Shown here piece by piece: positions 28,453-37,709 of a stretch of 64,000 bases of DNA. Position 1 is the first letter of the stretch. Each line of letters opens with the position of its first letter. The stretch comes from Oceaniglobus roseus (GTDB taxonomy: Bacteria > Pseudomonadota > Alphaproteobacteria > Rhodobacterales > Rhodobacteraceae): the NCBI RefSeq assembly GCF_002869745.1, contig NZ_PNOS01000024.1:1-64000 (forward strand). Reading direction: 5' to 3'. The position numbers and the translations under genes were made by a program. The notes below the pieces were generated by a model. The model did no database searches, was not told the origin of the DNA, and was given only the letters and a program-made list of their open reading frames with translations.

Positions 28453-29404
28453 GCAGGTCCTCGTATCTGATGCAGAAGGTCTGGTGGTCCGGAGCCGCGG
28501 CGCGCGGCGTCGGCCGCTCCGTGGCGCAGACGGGCGCGGCATGGGCGCAGCGGGTGCGGAAGACGCAGCCCGAAGGCGGCGAGAGCGGACTGGGGATGTC
28601 GCCCGTCAGGGTCTCGCGGTTTCGGGCGGCGCGCGGATCGGGCCGCGGGATCGCCGAGTTCAGCGCGCGGGTATAGGGATGGGCGGGCGTCCGGTGGACC
28701 GGGCCGACGGGGCCTAGCTCCATCAGGCGGCCGAGGTACATCACGGCGACGCGGTCGCACAGGTAGTTCACCACCGAAAGGTCGTGGGCGATGAACAGCA
28801 TCGTGAGGTTGCGCCGCTGGCGCAGGTCCAGCAGCAGGTTCAGCACCTGCGCCTGGATCGACACGTCCAGCGCCGACACGCTCTCGTCGGCCACGATGAA
28901 CTCCGGCTCCAGCGCCAGCGCGCGGGCGATGCCGATGCGCTGGCGCTGCCCGCCAGAGAAGGCATGGGGATAGCGCTCCATGTGATCGGCGCTCAGGCCC
29001 ACCTCTTCCAGCAGGGCGGCCACGCGGTCGCGCCGTTCGCCGCGCGACCCGACCCCATGGGCCTTCAGCCCCTCGGCGACGAGGTCGCCCACCTTCAGGC
29101 GCGGATTGAGCGAGGAGACCGGATCCTGGAAGATGATCTGCATCCGCCGCCGCATCTCCCGCATCCGGGCGGCGGAGAGCCCCGTGATGTCGGTGCCGTC
29201 GAAGATCACCTGTCCCACCGTCGGCTCGATCAGGCGGAGCAGGGCGCGGCCCAGCGTCGTCTTGCCGGATCCGCTTTCACCCACCAGCCCGACGATGGCA
29301 CCGCGGGGGATGTCGAAGCTCACGTCCTCGACCGCGTGAACGGTGCCCGACGGCGTCTCGAACCGCTTGGTCAGGCCGCGGATGCTTACCAGCGGATCGC
29401 TCAT
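28442..29404 (-). CDS. ABC transporter ATPase, OppF/DppF type
   Basis: 320 residues. Walker A GESGSGKTT near residue 40, signature FSGGQRQRIGIARAL near 147 and Walker B FIVADESVSALD near 168 (Ser replacing the usual Pro in DEP). The oligopeptide-type Cys-rich C-terminus (CVFRTRCAHAAPVC) is present. It pairs with the ATPase encoded at 29401-30390 and overlaps it by four bases. It is part of the minus-strand operon that runs from 34853 to 27946. Confidence 0.95.
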   Translation of the reverse strand: MSDPLVSIRGLTKRFETPSGTVHAVEDVSFDIPRGAIVGLVGESGSGKTTLGRALLRLIEPTVGQVIFDGTDITGLSAARMREMRRRMQIIFQDPVSSLNPRLKVGDLVAEGLKAHGVGSRGERRDRVAALLEEVGLSADHMERYPHAFSGGQRQRIGIARALALEPEFIVADESVSALDVSIQAQVLNLLLDLRQRRNLTMLFIAHDLSVVNYLCDRVAVMYLGRLMELGPVGPVHRTPAHPYTRALNSAIPRPDPRAARNRETLTGDIPSPLSPPSGCVFRTRCAHAAPVCATERPTPRAAAPDHQTFCIRYEDLHDA

Positions 29405-30390
29405 GCCACCTCCTCGGAATGGATGCAGGCGGCGAAGTGGCCGGGTGCCTTCTCGGTCAGGGATACGCCCCTTTCGCAGGCCGGTTCGGCCAGCGGGCAG
29501 CGGGGCGCGAAGGCGCAGCCCTTCGGCAGCATCGTCAGCGGCGGCACCGAGCCCGGGATCGGCACCAGCCGTTCGTCCGGCTTCGGGTCGGGATCGGGAA
29601 TCGAGGCCAAGAGGCCGCGGGTGTAGGGGTGGCGCGGACGGTCGAACAGGTCCAGCACCCCCGCCCGCTCGACCACGGCGCCGGCGTACATGACGGCGAC
29701 TTCGTCGGCCATCTCCGCCACCACGCCCATGTCGTGGGTGATGAACAGGATCGACATGCCCAGGTCCTTCTGAAGGCGGCGCATCAGGTCGAGGATCTGC
29801 GCCTGGATCGTCACATCGAGCGCGGTGGTGGGCTCGTCCGCGATCAGCAGCGCCGGGTTGCAGATCATCGCCATGGCGATCATCACCCGCTGGCGCATGC
29901 CCCCCGACATCTCGTGCGGATAGGTGTCGACCCGGTTGGCGGCGCCGGGGATCTCCACCAGCTCCAGCATCTCGATCGTGCGGCGGCGGCGGGCCTTCGC
30001 GTCCAGCGTCTCGTGCAGAAGCAGCATCTCGCCGATCTGGTCGCCCACGGTGAACAGCGGATTGAGCGAGCTCATCGGCTCCTGGAAGATCATCGACAGC
30101 CCCGGCCCCCGCAGCGCCCGGCGCCGCGTCGGGGTCAGGGCGGTCAGGTCGTGCCGGGTGCCCGCCCGGTCGGTGAAGTCCATCCGCCCCGCCATCACCT
30201 GCCCGCCGGGGGGCAGGAGGCCCATGAGCGCAAGCGAGGTCACGGATTTCCCCGACCCGCTCTCGCCGACGAGCGCGAGGGTCTCGCCGCGCTTCAGCGC
30301 GAAGCTGACGTCGCGCAGGGCGACCACGGGCGACGCCTTCCGCCCGAAGCCGACCCTCAGACCCTCGACGGTGAGGATAGTTTCGCTCAT
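29401..30390 (-). CDS. ABC transporter ATPase, OppD/DppD type
   Basis: 329 residues. Walker [10 protein letters not shown] near residue 42, signature [15 protein letters not shown] near 162 and Walker [13 protein letters not shown] near 180. Cys-rich C-terminus ([14 protein letters not shown]) as in the oligopeptide family. Overlaps the amidohydrolase-type deacetylase gene upstream by four bases and the OppF-type gene downstream by four. Confidence 0.95.
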   Translation of the reverse strand: MSETILTVEGLRVGFGRKASPVVALRDVSFALKRGETLALVGESGSGKSVTSLALMGLLPPGGQVMAGRMDFTDRAGTRHDLTALTPTRRRALRGPGLSMIFQEPMSSLNPLFTVGDQIGEMLLLHETLDAKARRRRTIEMLELVEIPGAANRVDTYPHEMSGGMRQRVMIAMAMICNPALLIADEPTTALDVTIQAQILDLMRRLQKDLGMSILFITHDMGVVAEMADEVAVMYAGAVVERAGVLDLFDRPRHPYTRGLLASIPDPDPKPDERLVPIPGSVPPLTMLPKGCAFAPRCPLAEPACERGVSLTEKAPGHFAACIHSEEVA

Positions 30391-31499
30391 GCGCGCCGCG
30401 CCGCCGTCTGCCAGTCGTCGCCCAGGACGGTGCCCCGCGGCTCGAACACGCGGTCCATCACCATCGCGTTGCCCTGGCTGTCGAGCACCTCCAGATCGCT
30501 CTCCGCAAGGTCGAACACGGTGAAATCGGCCCTTGTGCCTGGCGTCAGCCCCTCCCGCGCGCCCAGTCCGATGACGGAGCGGGGGGCGTGGGTCGAGGCG
30601 CGGATCACGTCGTCGAAGGGCAGGCCCACGGCCAGCAGCTTGGACATGGTGGTGGCCATGTCGCGCACCGGGCTTTCCATCGAGTTCCGGTGCAGGTCGG
30701 TCGATATCGAGAACGGGCGCAGCCCCTCGGCGATCGACTCGCGCGCGGTGCGGAAGTTGAACGAGGCCGCACCGTGGCCGATGTCCATCAGGATCCCGCG
30801 TTCGGCCATGTCCTGCGCCATCCGGAACAGCGCCCTGGTGTCGCGGATCGACCCCGCCGGCTTGCCGTTGAAGCAGTGGGTCACGATGTCGCCCGGCGTC
30901 AGGATCTCGAACACCTCGTCGATCAGCGGCGGCGGCTCGCCGACATGGACCATCAGCGGCAGCTCCGTCATCTCGGCCACCCGCTTGGCGATCTTCGCGG
31001 GGGTGATGCCCCAGCTGCCGACGATGACGCCCGAGGCGCGCACCTTGATGCCGCAGATCACGTCGCGGTTCGCCTCGACCACGGCAAGCGTGCGGTCGAT
31101 GTCGATCGAGCGCCAGTCCTGCAACTCGGGCACCCGGTTGCAGGCAACAAGGCCGATCGAACCGATGTTGAGGAAGGCCTTGATGGTCTCCGACTGCGGC
31201 TCGATGACGTATTCGCGCAGGCCATGGAAGCTGGCCTCGCCCGCGCTGCCCGCGTCGGCCATGGCGGTGACGCCGGTCGGCCGGCCCGCCTCGGAGGCGC
31301 GAATCGAGATGTCGGTGCCGCCGTGCCAGACGTGGACGTGCAGATCGCACCAGCCGGGGCTCAGGTAGGCGCCGTTCAGGTCGACCTCCCGCGCGCCGGA
31401 CTGCGGCCCGTCCGCGACAAGGCCGTCGTCCGCCACGTGGATGACCTCGGCGCCGCTTTCGAAGCCGGTGGCGCGGAAGTTGACGAGTTTCAGGGACAA
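30387..31499 (-). CDS. Amidohydrolase/deacetylase-family metallohydrolase (EF_0837-like)
   Basis: 370 residues from a TTG at 31499, five bases after the permease stop, with GGAG upstream; no closer ATG gives the complete N-terminus. The metal-binding HVH is at residues 54-56 (GWCDLHVHVWHGG). The segment GIKVRASGVIVGSWGITPAKIAKRVA holds the lysine likely to be carboxylated to bridge two metals. Later motifs are MVHVGEPPP, THCFNGKP, DIGHGAASFNF and STDLH. Homologues of this group are often encoded beside SelA-like PLP enzymes, as here. It probably removes an acyl group from an imported N-acyl amino acid or amino sugar acid in the cytoplasm. Confidence 0.85.
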   Translation of the reverse strand: MSLKLVNFRATGFESGAEVIHVADDGLVADGPQSGAREVDLNGAYLSPGWCDLHVHVWHGGTDISIRASEAGRPTGVTAMADAGSAGEASFHGLREYVIEPQSETIKAFLNIGSIGLVACNRVPELQDWRSIDIDRTLAVVEANRDVICGIKVRASGVIVGSWGITPAKIAKRVAEMTELPLMVHVGEPPPLIDEVFEILTPGDIVTHCFNGKPAGSIRDTRALFRMAQDMAERGILMDIGHGAASFNFRTARESIAEGLRPFSISTDLHRNSMESPVRDMATTMSKLLAVGLPFDDVIRASTHAPRSVIGLGAREGLTPGTRADFTVFDLAESDLEVLDSQGNAMVMDRVFEPRGTVLGDDWQTAARRA

Positions 31500-31503
31500 G
31501 GGG

Positions 31504-32361
31504 TCAGGTCTCCTTTGCAAGACGGGGGTCGAGCGCATCGCGCAGCCCGTCGCCCACGATCTGCAGCGACAGGACCGAGAACACGATGGCGAGGCCCGGG
31601 AAGAGGATGAGGAAGAAGGCGTTGTCGATGTATTGGCGCCCTTCGTTGACCATGATCCCCCAGGTCGGGGTGGCCGGATCGACGCCGACGCCGAGGAAGG
31701 ACAGCCCCGCCTCGGCGAGCATGGCATAGGCGAAGATGAAGGTCGCCTGCACCAGGATCGGCGAGACGATGTTGCGCAGGACATGGGTGAGCATGATCGC
31801 GGGCGTGCGGGTGCCAAGGGCGCGGGCCGCCTCGACATAGGGCATCTCGCGGATGACGAGGGTGGAGGCGCGCACGATCCGCGCGATCCGGGGCGTGTAG
31901 ACGATGGAGAGCGCCAGCACGACGTTGCCCACCGACCCGCCGAAGATCGCCACCAGAGACAGCGCCAGCAGGATGTCGGGAAAGGCCATCATCGCGTCGA
32001 TCAGCCGCGACAGCGGCGTGTCGAGCCGCCGGAAGAACCCCGCGACCAGCCCGATCACGATGCCGAGCGCCGAACTCAGCACCGCGACGCCCAGCCCGAT
32101 CCCGAGCGAGGCGCGCCCGGCGACCAGCAGCCGCGCCAGCAGGTCGCGCCCGAAGGCATCCGCACCGAAGGGATAGCCCTCGCTGCCCGGCGGCGACAGG
32201 CGGCTGCGCACGGACATGCCGCCGATCTCCGTCACCCCGAGCGCGGGCAGAAGGAAACAGGCCGCCACGATCGCGACGAAGACGGCCAGCCCGACCGTCA
32301 CCAGCGGGCGCGCGGTCAGTTGCCGGGCGAAGCCGGGGGCGGGAGAGGCGAGACCGCTCAT
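31504..32361 (-). CDS. ABC transporter permease, DppC type
   Basis: 285 residues with six likely membrane helices. The family motif PFGADAFGRDLLARLLVAGRASLG is near residues 67-90 and the EAA loop YVEAARALGTRTPAIMLTHVLRNIVSP near 175-201. The TGA of the upstream DppB-type gene shares a base with this start codon at 32361, so the two permeases are coupled. Part of the importer with the binding protein at 33354. Confidence 0.95.
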   Translation of the reverse strand: MSGLASPAPGFARQLTARPLVTVGLAVFVAIVAACFLLPALGVTEIGGMSVRSRLSPPGSEGYPFGADAFGRDLLARLLVAGRASLGIGLGVAVLSSALGIVIGLVAGFFRRLDTPLSRLIDAMMAFPDILLALSLVAIFGGSVGNVVLALSIVYTPRIARIVRASTLVIREMPYVEAARALGTRTPAIMLTHVLRNIVSPILVQATFIFAYAMLAEAGLSFLGVGVDPATPTWGIMVNEGRQYIDNAFFLILFPGLAIVFSVLSLQIVGDGLRDALDPRLAKET

Positions 32362-33302
32362 CAGTATTTCACCCGCTTGTCGACGACGAGGTACAGAAGG
32401 TCGGTCGCGAGGTTCACCAGCACGTAGATCGCCGCGACCACGATCAGCGTCCCCTGCACGACCGGGTAATCCCGCCGCAGCACCGCGCCGACCGCGAGGT
32501 TGCCCATGCCGGGCAGGTTGAACACCCGCTCGGTCACGACCGCTCCGGACACAAGCAGCGCGAAGGTCAGCCCGACGACGGTGATGATCGGGATGCCTGC
32601 GTTCTTCAGCGCGTGGCGCAGGACGACCCGGCGCTCGGACATGCCCTTGGCGCGGGCGGTGCGCACGTAGTCCTCGCCGAGGATGTCCAGCATCGAGGCG
32701 CGGGTGAAGCGCAGGATCAGAGCCGAATTGGTGATCCCGAGCGTGATCGAGGGAAGCACCAGATGTTCGAGCCGCGTGGCGAAGCTCGCGTCGGGCCCGC
32801 CATAGCCCGAGACCGGGAACCAGCCCAGATCGGTGGCGAGATAGCGCTGGAAGATCAGCCCGGTCAGGAAGCTCGGAACGCTGGCGGCCAGCATCGCCGT
32901 GGTGACCGACATCTGGTCCCCCGGCGTGCCCCGCCGGTAGGCGGCCCAGATGCCGATGGGGGTGGCGATCACCAGCGCGACGACCAGCGAGAACAGCGCC
33001 AGCAGGATCGACGGCTCGGCCCGGCCGGCCAGCACCTGCGTCACCGGCTGGTTGAAGAACAGCGAGGTGCCCAGATCGCCCTGCACCGCATTGGCGAGGA
33101 AGGTGAGGTACTGGACGAGGATCGGCCGGTCGAGGCCAAGCCGGGCGCGCAGGTCGTCCACCTCCTGCGGCGTGGCATCGGGGCCCAGCATCAGGCTTGC
33201 GGGGTCGCCGGGCGCCAGCCGGACGAGAACGAAGGCGATGCTCAGCACGAGGAAGATCACCACGAACATGCCGAGGATGCGTTTTGTCAGATATCGGCTC
33301 AT
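32361..33302 (-). CDS. ABC transporter permease, DppB type
   Basis: 313 residues. N-terminus MSRYLTKRILGMFVVIFLVLSIAFVL... is the usual first helix of DppB proteins; the periplasmic part has LAPGDPASLMLGPDATPQEVDDLRARLG-type sequence near residues 28-55. The EAA loop is YVRTARAKGMSERRVVLRHALKNAGIP near 205-231. It lies 51 bases after the binding-protein gene, with a hairpin between. Confidence 0.95.
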   Translation of the reverse strand: MSRYLTKRILGMFVVIFLVLSIAFVLVRLAPGDPASLMLGPDATPQEVDDLRARLGLDRPILVQYLTFLANAVQGDLGTSLFFNQPVTQVLAGRAEPSILLALFSLVVALVIATPIGIWAAYRRGTPGDQMSVTTAMLAASVPSFLTGLIFQRYLATDLGWFPVSGYGGPDASFATRLEHLVLPSITLGITNSALILRFTRASMLDILGEDYVRTARAKGMSERRVVLRHALKNAGIPIITVVGLTFALLVSGAVVTERVFNLPGMGNLAVGAVLRRDYPVVQGTLIVVAAIYVLVNLATDLLYLVVDKRVKY

Positions 33303-33324
33303 CGCGCGCGCTCCGTGGGGGGAT

Positions 33325-33346
33325 CCGGCCCTCCGGAGAGGGCCGG
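33325..33346 (-). terminator. Intercistronic GC hairpin after binding-protein gene
   Basis: CCGGCCCTC and GAGGGCCGG pair perfectly over nine bases around a four-base loop (CGGA). It lies between the binding-protein gene and the permease genes of the same operon. No T-run, so it is more likely an attenuator or mRNA 3'-end stabiliser. Confidence 0.7.
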
Positions 33347-33353
33347 GATGTCG

Positions 33354-34853
33354 TCACTCGGGCAGCTTGGCGTTCCAGAACGCCGGCCAGGGCGAGGGCG
33401 TGACCCCCTCGAGACCCGCGGCCTTGCCCTGAAGGGCGTTGAAGTTGCCGACCTTGATCAGGCCCACGTCCGCATAGATGATCTTCTGCAGCTCCGCGAA
33501 GACCGCCTTGCGCTTCTCGGGATCGCTCTCCGAGGTGAAGCGGTCCAGGATCTCGTTCTTCTCGGGATTGTTCCACCCCTCGCGGGCGGTCGGGAAGAAG
33601 GACGAGGTCAGCGCCGGTTCCGGCAGGAAGGGCGAGTGGGTGATGTAGATGTCCCAGAGGTCGGGGTTGTCGCGATTCTGCGCCAGCGTGGCCCAGTCCA
33701 CCACGTCCATCTCGACCGTGAAGCCCGCCATCTCCAGCGCCATCTTCGCGACCTCGGCCATCTGGTAATGGAACTCGTACTGGCGCGAGGTGAGGATGCG
33801 CAGCGGGCTGCCGTCGTATCCCGCCTCCTGCAGCAGCGCCTTCGCCTTCTCCTGGTCGTTCTGGTTGTAGAGGTCGGTGCCGTCCTCGGTGTGCCAGGCC
33901 CAGCCCTCGGGATACATCGCGCCGTCGGTCTGGAAGAACTTGTCGTCGCCGAAGGCCGCGAACATCATGTCGTCGAACGGCAGCGCCGCCTGCACGGCCT
34001 GGCGCACCTTCAGGTCGGTCATCAGCCCCTTCTTGTGATTGATCGCGAAGATCGGCCATCCGAAGGGTTCCAGCAGCACCGGCTCGGCCGCATCGGACTG
34101 GGCAATGCGGTCATAGGCTTCGGTCGACAGCCCGTCGGCATAGGCGAACTGACCCGAAAGCAGCCCCTCGACCCGGGTGTTGGGATCGGGAACGGGGACG
34201 AAGCGGATCTCGTCGGGGATCTGCGCGCGCTCGGCGGCGCCGGTGGGCTGGGTGTAGCCGTCGAACCGAACCAGCTGGGTATAGCGGTCGGGCTCGTGCG
34301 CCTCCAGCTTGTAGGGGCCGGTGCCGACGACCTTGTCGATCTGCGGCGCGATGATCTCCTCGGGATAGACGGCGGCGGCCGAGTTCGAGAAGGCCAGCAG
34401 CGACAGCAGCGGCGCATAGGGCTCCTTCAGCGTGATCGTGATCTCGGAGGGGCCCGTCGCCTCGACCGTCTCCACCTTGTCCGCGATCCCCTTGCCGCGG
34501 CTCGCCACCTCCAGCCAGCGGTCGAGCGAGGCCTTCACGTCGGCGCTGTCCATGGACGAGCCGTCGTGGAACGTGACGCCCTCGCGCAGCGGGATGACAT
34601 AGGTCAGCCCGTCCTCGGAAATCTCGGGCATGTCCGAGGCGAGAAGCGGGACGACCGACCAGCTGTCGTCGAAGGTGTAGAGCGTCTCGACGAAGTGCTG
34701 GGTGACGATCGACACCACGTCCTTGGTCGACACCATCGGATCGAAGGTGTCGGGTTCGCCGATGATGGCGACGTCGATCGTGGCGGCCGAAAGCGGGCCT
34801 GCGAGAAGGGCGCAGGCCGCGACCGTCAGGCGGAAACTCGAGCGATGGATCAT
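33354..34853 (-). CDS. Peptide-type ABC transporter substrate-binding protein (SBP_bac_5)
   Basis: 499 residues. The ATG at 34853 is preceded by GGGAG and opens a signal peptide (residues 1-23, ending GPLSAAT). Family landmarks include FVETLYTFDDSWSVVPLLASDM, VTFHDGSSMDSADVKASLDRW, GTGPYKLEAHEPDRY and RQAVQAALPFDDMMFA. The likely ligand is a peptide-like, acylated amino acid or amino sugar acid, judged only from the deacetylase, PLP enzyme and RidA genes in the same region. It is the first gene of the minus-strand operon ending at 27946. Confidence 0.93.
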   Translation of the reverse strand: MIHRSSFRLTVAACALLAGPLSAATIDVAIIGEPDTFDPMVSTKDVVSIVTQHFVETLYTFDDSWSVVPLLASDMPEISEDGLTYVIPLREGVTFHDGSSMDSADVKASLDRWLEVASRGKGIADKVETVEATGPSEITITLKEPYAPLLSLLAFSNSAAAVYPEEIIAPQIDKVVGTGPYKLEAHEPDRYTQLVRFDGYTQPTGAAERAQIPDEIRFVPVPDPNTRVEGLLSGQFAYADGLSTEAYDRIAQSDAAEPVLLEPFGWPIFAINHKKGLMTDLKVRQAVQAALPFDDMMFAAFGDDKFFQTDGAMYPEGWAWHTEDGTDLYNQNDQEKAKALLQEAGYDGSPLRILTSRQYEFHYQMAEVAKMALEMAGFTVEMDVVDWATLAQNRDNPDLWDIYITHSPFLPEPALTSSFFPTAREGWNNPEKNEILDRFTSESDPEKRKAVFAELQKIIYADVGLIKVGNFNALQGKAAGLEGVTPSPWPAFWNAKLPE

Positions 34854-34938
34854 TGGGGTCTCCCTGGGAAAGTGAAACGTCTTACGCGCTGTCACCCCAT
34901 TAAAGCCCGCCGACCCCCATAACCGTCAACCATACTCC

Positions 34939-34953
34939 ATAATCAGGGATTAT
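34939..34953. promoter_or_regulatory. Palindromic operator candidate before the ABC operon
   Basis: ATAATC AGG GATTAT is a perfect inverted repeat with a three-base centre, 86 bases before the binding-protein start, in an AT-rich patch that should contain its promoter. The regulator that binds it is not known; the IclR protein encoded at the far end of the operon is one candidate. Confidence 0.45.
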
Positions 34954-35075
34954 TTCGTTCAAGCTGATGATCCGACTATCATAACTATCGCCGATCCGGG
35001 GCGCCGCTTGGTCCAGTCTCGCCCGATTGTCCTTCGACCGCGGGGCGCCCCGATGAAAAGGACTCGGCTGCGGGC

Positions 35076-36059
35076 TCAGTCCTGGACCGGCTTCCCGGCG
35101 CCCTCCGCCATGGCCGCCAGCCGCTCGCCCAGCACCGCGTCCACGATCAGCCGGTTGACGAATCCGGCCCTCAGCACCGCCAGTACCGCCCGCGCCTTCA
35201 CCGCGCCTGCCGCCACCAGTGTCACGTCCGTGCGCCGCAGGTCGTCCAGATCCACCGAGGGCGCGCGGTCGTTCAGCGGCGTGTCGGCCAGACTGCCGTC
35301 GGCGCGGAAGAACTTGCCGGTGCTGTCCGCGACCGTTCCCGCCGCCGCCAGCGCCGCCGCCTCCTCCGCCGTCAGCAGCGATCCTTCGTAAAGAAGCGCC
35401 CCCGGCGCGCATTCCCCGACGCTGATGATCGCATGATCCGCCCGCCGCGCCACCTCCAGCGTCTCGCGCACCATGCGCTGGCGCAGGATCACCCGGCAGT
35501 CCTCGACGCTGTCGGCCAGGAAGGGCGCGGGCATGAACATGGCCCCGCCCCCCGTAAGCCCCGCGAACCGCGCGCAGACGTCGAACGGGCTGGTGTCCGA
35601 GGTGCGCGCCATCGACCCCATCAGCGACACGAAGGTCAGCTTCGGATTGCGCAGCCCGGTCAGCGCCTCGGCCGCGGCGGCCAGCGTCCGGCCCCAGCCG
35701 ACACCGATGGTCAGCGCCGCGTCCCCCCGTCCGATTCGCGCCAGGAACCCGGCGGACAGGATCCCCACCGCCCGCCGCGCGATCGCGTCGCCCTCGGGCA
35801 TTCCCGCCATCGGCGCCACCTGCACCTCGGTCAGGCCGAACCGCGCCGCCAGCCGGTCGGCCAGGGCCAGCGTGCCCGTCGTCTCGTGGTTGATCGAGAC
35901 GCGCACAAGCCCCGTCTCCCGCGCCTCCGCCAAGAGCCGCAGCACCTTGAAGCGCGAGATCCCGAGCCGCCGGCTGACCTCCTCCTGGCTCAGCCCGCCC
36001 ACGTGATAGAGCCACGCCGTCTGCACCAGATCGTCCGTCTCGCCGCGCTGCGGGGCCAT
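35076..36059 (-). CDS. SorC/DeoR-type sugar-binding transcriptional regulator
   Basis: 327 residues. The ATG at 36059 is preceded by GGGAGAGGGCC; an upstream in-frame start at 36116 would cross the operator region. The helix-turn-helix is at residues 22-43 (GLSQEEVSRRLGISRFKVLRLL). The C-terminal part is a sugar-binding domain of the SorC type (IGVGWGRTLAAAAEAL, FVSLMGSMARTSDTS). These regulators, including LsrR and EryD, respond to phosphorylated sugars. It is divergent from the FGGY kinase operon, and a good palindrome lies between them, so its likely inducer is the kinase's product. Confidence 0.9.
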   Translation of the reverse strand: MAPQRGETDDLVQTAWLYHVGGLSQEEVSRRLGISRFKVLRLLAEARETGLVRVSINHETTGTLALADRLAARFGLTEVQVAPMAGMPEGDAIARRAVGILSAGFLARIGRGDAALTIGVGWGRTLAAAAEALTGLRNPKLTFVSLMGSMARTSDTSPFDVCARFAGLTGGGAMFMPAPFLADSVEDCRVILRQRMVRETLEVARRADHAIISVGECAPGALLYEGSLLTAEEAAALAAAGTVADSTGKFFRADGSLADTPLNDRAPSVDLDDLRRTDVTLVAAGAVKARAVLAVLRAGFVNRLIVDAVLGERLAAMAEGAGKPVQD

Positions 36060-36126
36060 GGCCCTCTCCCGTGAAACCTGCGCCCCGATAAGGCCCTTGA
36101 CCGCCGCTGTCGTCAACGAATATCAC

Positions 36127-36149
36127 ATTTGTGCATTAACTGCACAGAT
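36127..36149. promoter_or_regulatory. Likely SorC-type operator in divergent promoter region
   Basis: TGTGCA TTAAC TGCACA (36130-36146) is a perfect inverted repeat, extended to ATTTGTGCA...TGCACAGAT with one mismatch. It lies in the region between the SorC-type gene and the FGGY kinase start, where a regulator could control both directions. Confidence 0.65.
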
Positions 36150-36203
36150 GTTGCACCGCAGCAGAGCAGGCGCAGCAAGACGGCAGGGTCCGGGGAGGGG
36201 ACA

Positions 36204-37709
36204 TTGGCGCAGACGTCGCACCACGTGATCGGCATCGACGGCGGCACCGAGGGCCTGCGCGCCCACGTGTTCGACCTGACGGGCCGCTCCCTCGGCACCG
36301 CCCGCACCGCCTATGACACTGTGTTCCCCGCGCCGGGCCTAGCCGAACAGGCGCCCGAGGACTGGTGGCGCGCCTGCGGCGAGGCCGTGCGCGGCGCCGT
36401 CGCCGACGCGGGCGTCGATCCCGCAAGCATCACCGCGCTGTGCGCCGACACGACGTCCTGCACCGTCATTGCGCTGGACGCCGACGACCGCCCGCTGCGC
36501 CCCGCGATCATGTGGATGGACATGCGCGCCCATGCCGAGGCCGCCGACATCGCCGCCACCGGCGACCCGGCGCTGCGCATCAACGGCGGCGGCGCGGGCC
36601 CCGTCTCGCCCGAGTGGATGATCCCGAAGTCCCTCTGGATGTCCCGCAACCAGCCGGACCTGTGGGAGAAGGCCGCGAAGGTCGGCGAATACCAGGACTA
36701 CCTGAACCTCCGCCTGACCGGACGCTGGTGCGCATCGCTCAACAACCTGACCATGCGCTGGCACTACCAGACCGACAACGGCGGCTGGCCCGACAACCTG
36801 CTGCGCCGCATCGGCCTTGCCGCCGTTCGCGACAAGTGGCCCTCCGACATCCTCGCCCCCGGCGCCGTCGTCGGCCCCCTGTCGCCCGAAGCTGCCGCCC
36901 ACCTCGGCCTCCCCGAGACCGTCAAGGTCGTGCAAGGCGGCGCCGACGCCTTCATCGGCATGATCGGCCTCGGCGTCCGCCACCCCGGCGACCTCGCCCT
37001 GATCACCGGATCCTCGCACCTGCACCTCGGCATCGCGTCCGAAACCGTCCACGCCAGGGGCACCTGGGGCACCTACATTGACTGCGTCTATCCCGGCCGC
37101 CCGGTCATCGAGGGCGGCCAGACCTCCACTGGCTCGGTCATCGCCTGGTTCAAGCGCCACTTCGCCGAACACACCTCGTTCGACGACCTGAACGCCGCCG
37201 CCACGCAGATCCCACCTGGCGCGGAGGGGCTGCTGGTGTCGGACCACTTCCAGGGCAACCGCACGCCCCACACCGATCCGCTGGCCCGGGGTGCGATCAC
37301 CGGCCTCACGCTGAAACACACCCCCGCCCACGTCTACCGCGCGCTGATTGAAGGCGTCTGCCTCGGCACCCGGCTGATCGTCGACAGCTTCGGCGCGGCG
37401 TTCGAGGCGAGGCGCATCGTCGTCGCCGGCGGCGCCGCCCGCGCGCCCTTCTGGCTGCAGGTCCACGCCGACACCCTCGGCGTCCCCCTGGAACTCACCG
37501 AGGAGTCCGAGGCCTGCCCCCTCGGCGCCGCGATCCTCGCCGCCACCGGCGCGGGCCATTTCGAGAGCATCGACGCGGGCTGCGAAGCCATGGTGAGAAC
37601 CGCCAAGGTCATCACCCCCGACCCCGAAACCCACGCCGCCTATGCGCCGATCTACGAGCGCTACAAACGGGCCTATGCTGCCCTGAAACCGCTCAGAGCC
37701 GAGACATGA
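36204..37709 (+). CDS. FGGY-family carbohydrate kinase (ribulokinase/LsrK-like)
   Basis: 501 residues from a TTG at 36204 after GGGGAGGGG; an ATG at 36129 would place the start inside the operator and add an unrelated Cys/Arg-rich N-terminus. The phosphate-binding start is VIGIDGGTEGLRAHVFD. Other landmarks are IMWMDMRAHAEA near residue 108, SPEWMIPKSLWMSRN near 143 and the C-terminal GGAARAPFWLQVHADTLGVPLE near 420. Family members phosphorylate pentuloses, erythritol, AI-2 or glycerol. The sequence suggests a ribulokinase-like subgroup, but the substrate is open. It leads an operon with a TPP-dependent dehydrogenase, an ABC importer and DhaK/DhaL. Confidence 0.88.
   Translation: MAQTSHHVIGIDGGTEGLRAHVFDLTGRSLGTARTAYDTVFPAPGLAEQAPEDWWRACGEAVRGAVADAGVDPASITALCADTTSCTVIALDADDRPLRPAIMWMDMRAHAEAADIAATGDPALRINGGGAGPVSPEWMIPKSLWMSRNQPDLWEKAAKVGEYQDYLNLRLTGRWCASLNNLTMRWHYQTDNGGWPDNLLRRIGLAAVRDKWPSDILAPGAVVGPLSPEAAAHLGLPETVKVVQGGADAFIGMIGLGVRHPGDLALITGSSHLHLGIASETVHARGTWGTYIDCVYPGRPVIEGGQTSTGSVIAWFKRHFAEHTSFDDLNAAATQIPPGAEGLLVSDHFQGNRTPHTDPLARGAITGLTLKHTPAHVYRALIEGVCLGTRLIVDSFGAAFEARRIVVAGGAARAPFWLQVHADTLGVPLELTEESEACPLGAAILAATGAGHFESIDAGCEAMVRTAKVITPDPETHAAYAPIYERYKRAYAALKPLRAET

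Noticed and set aside
36129-36203. FGGY kinase start at ATG 36129
   Set aside because: It would place the start inside the operator palindrome and add a Cys/Arg-rich stretch absent in the family. TTG 36204 has a strong ribosome-binding site.
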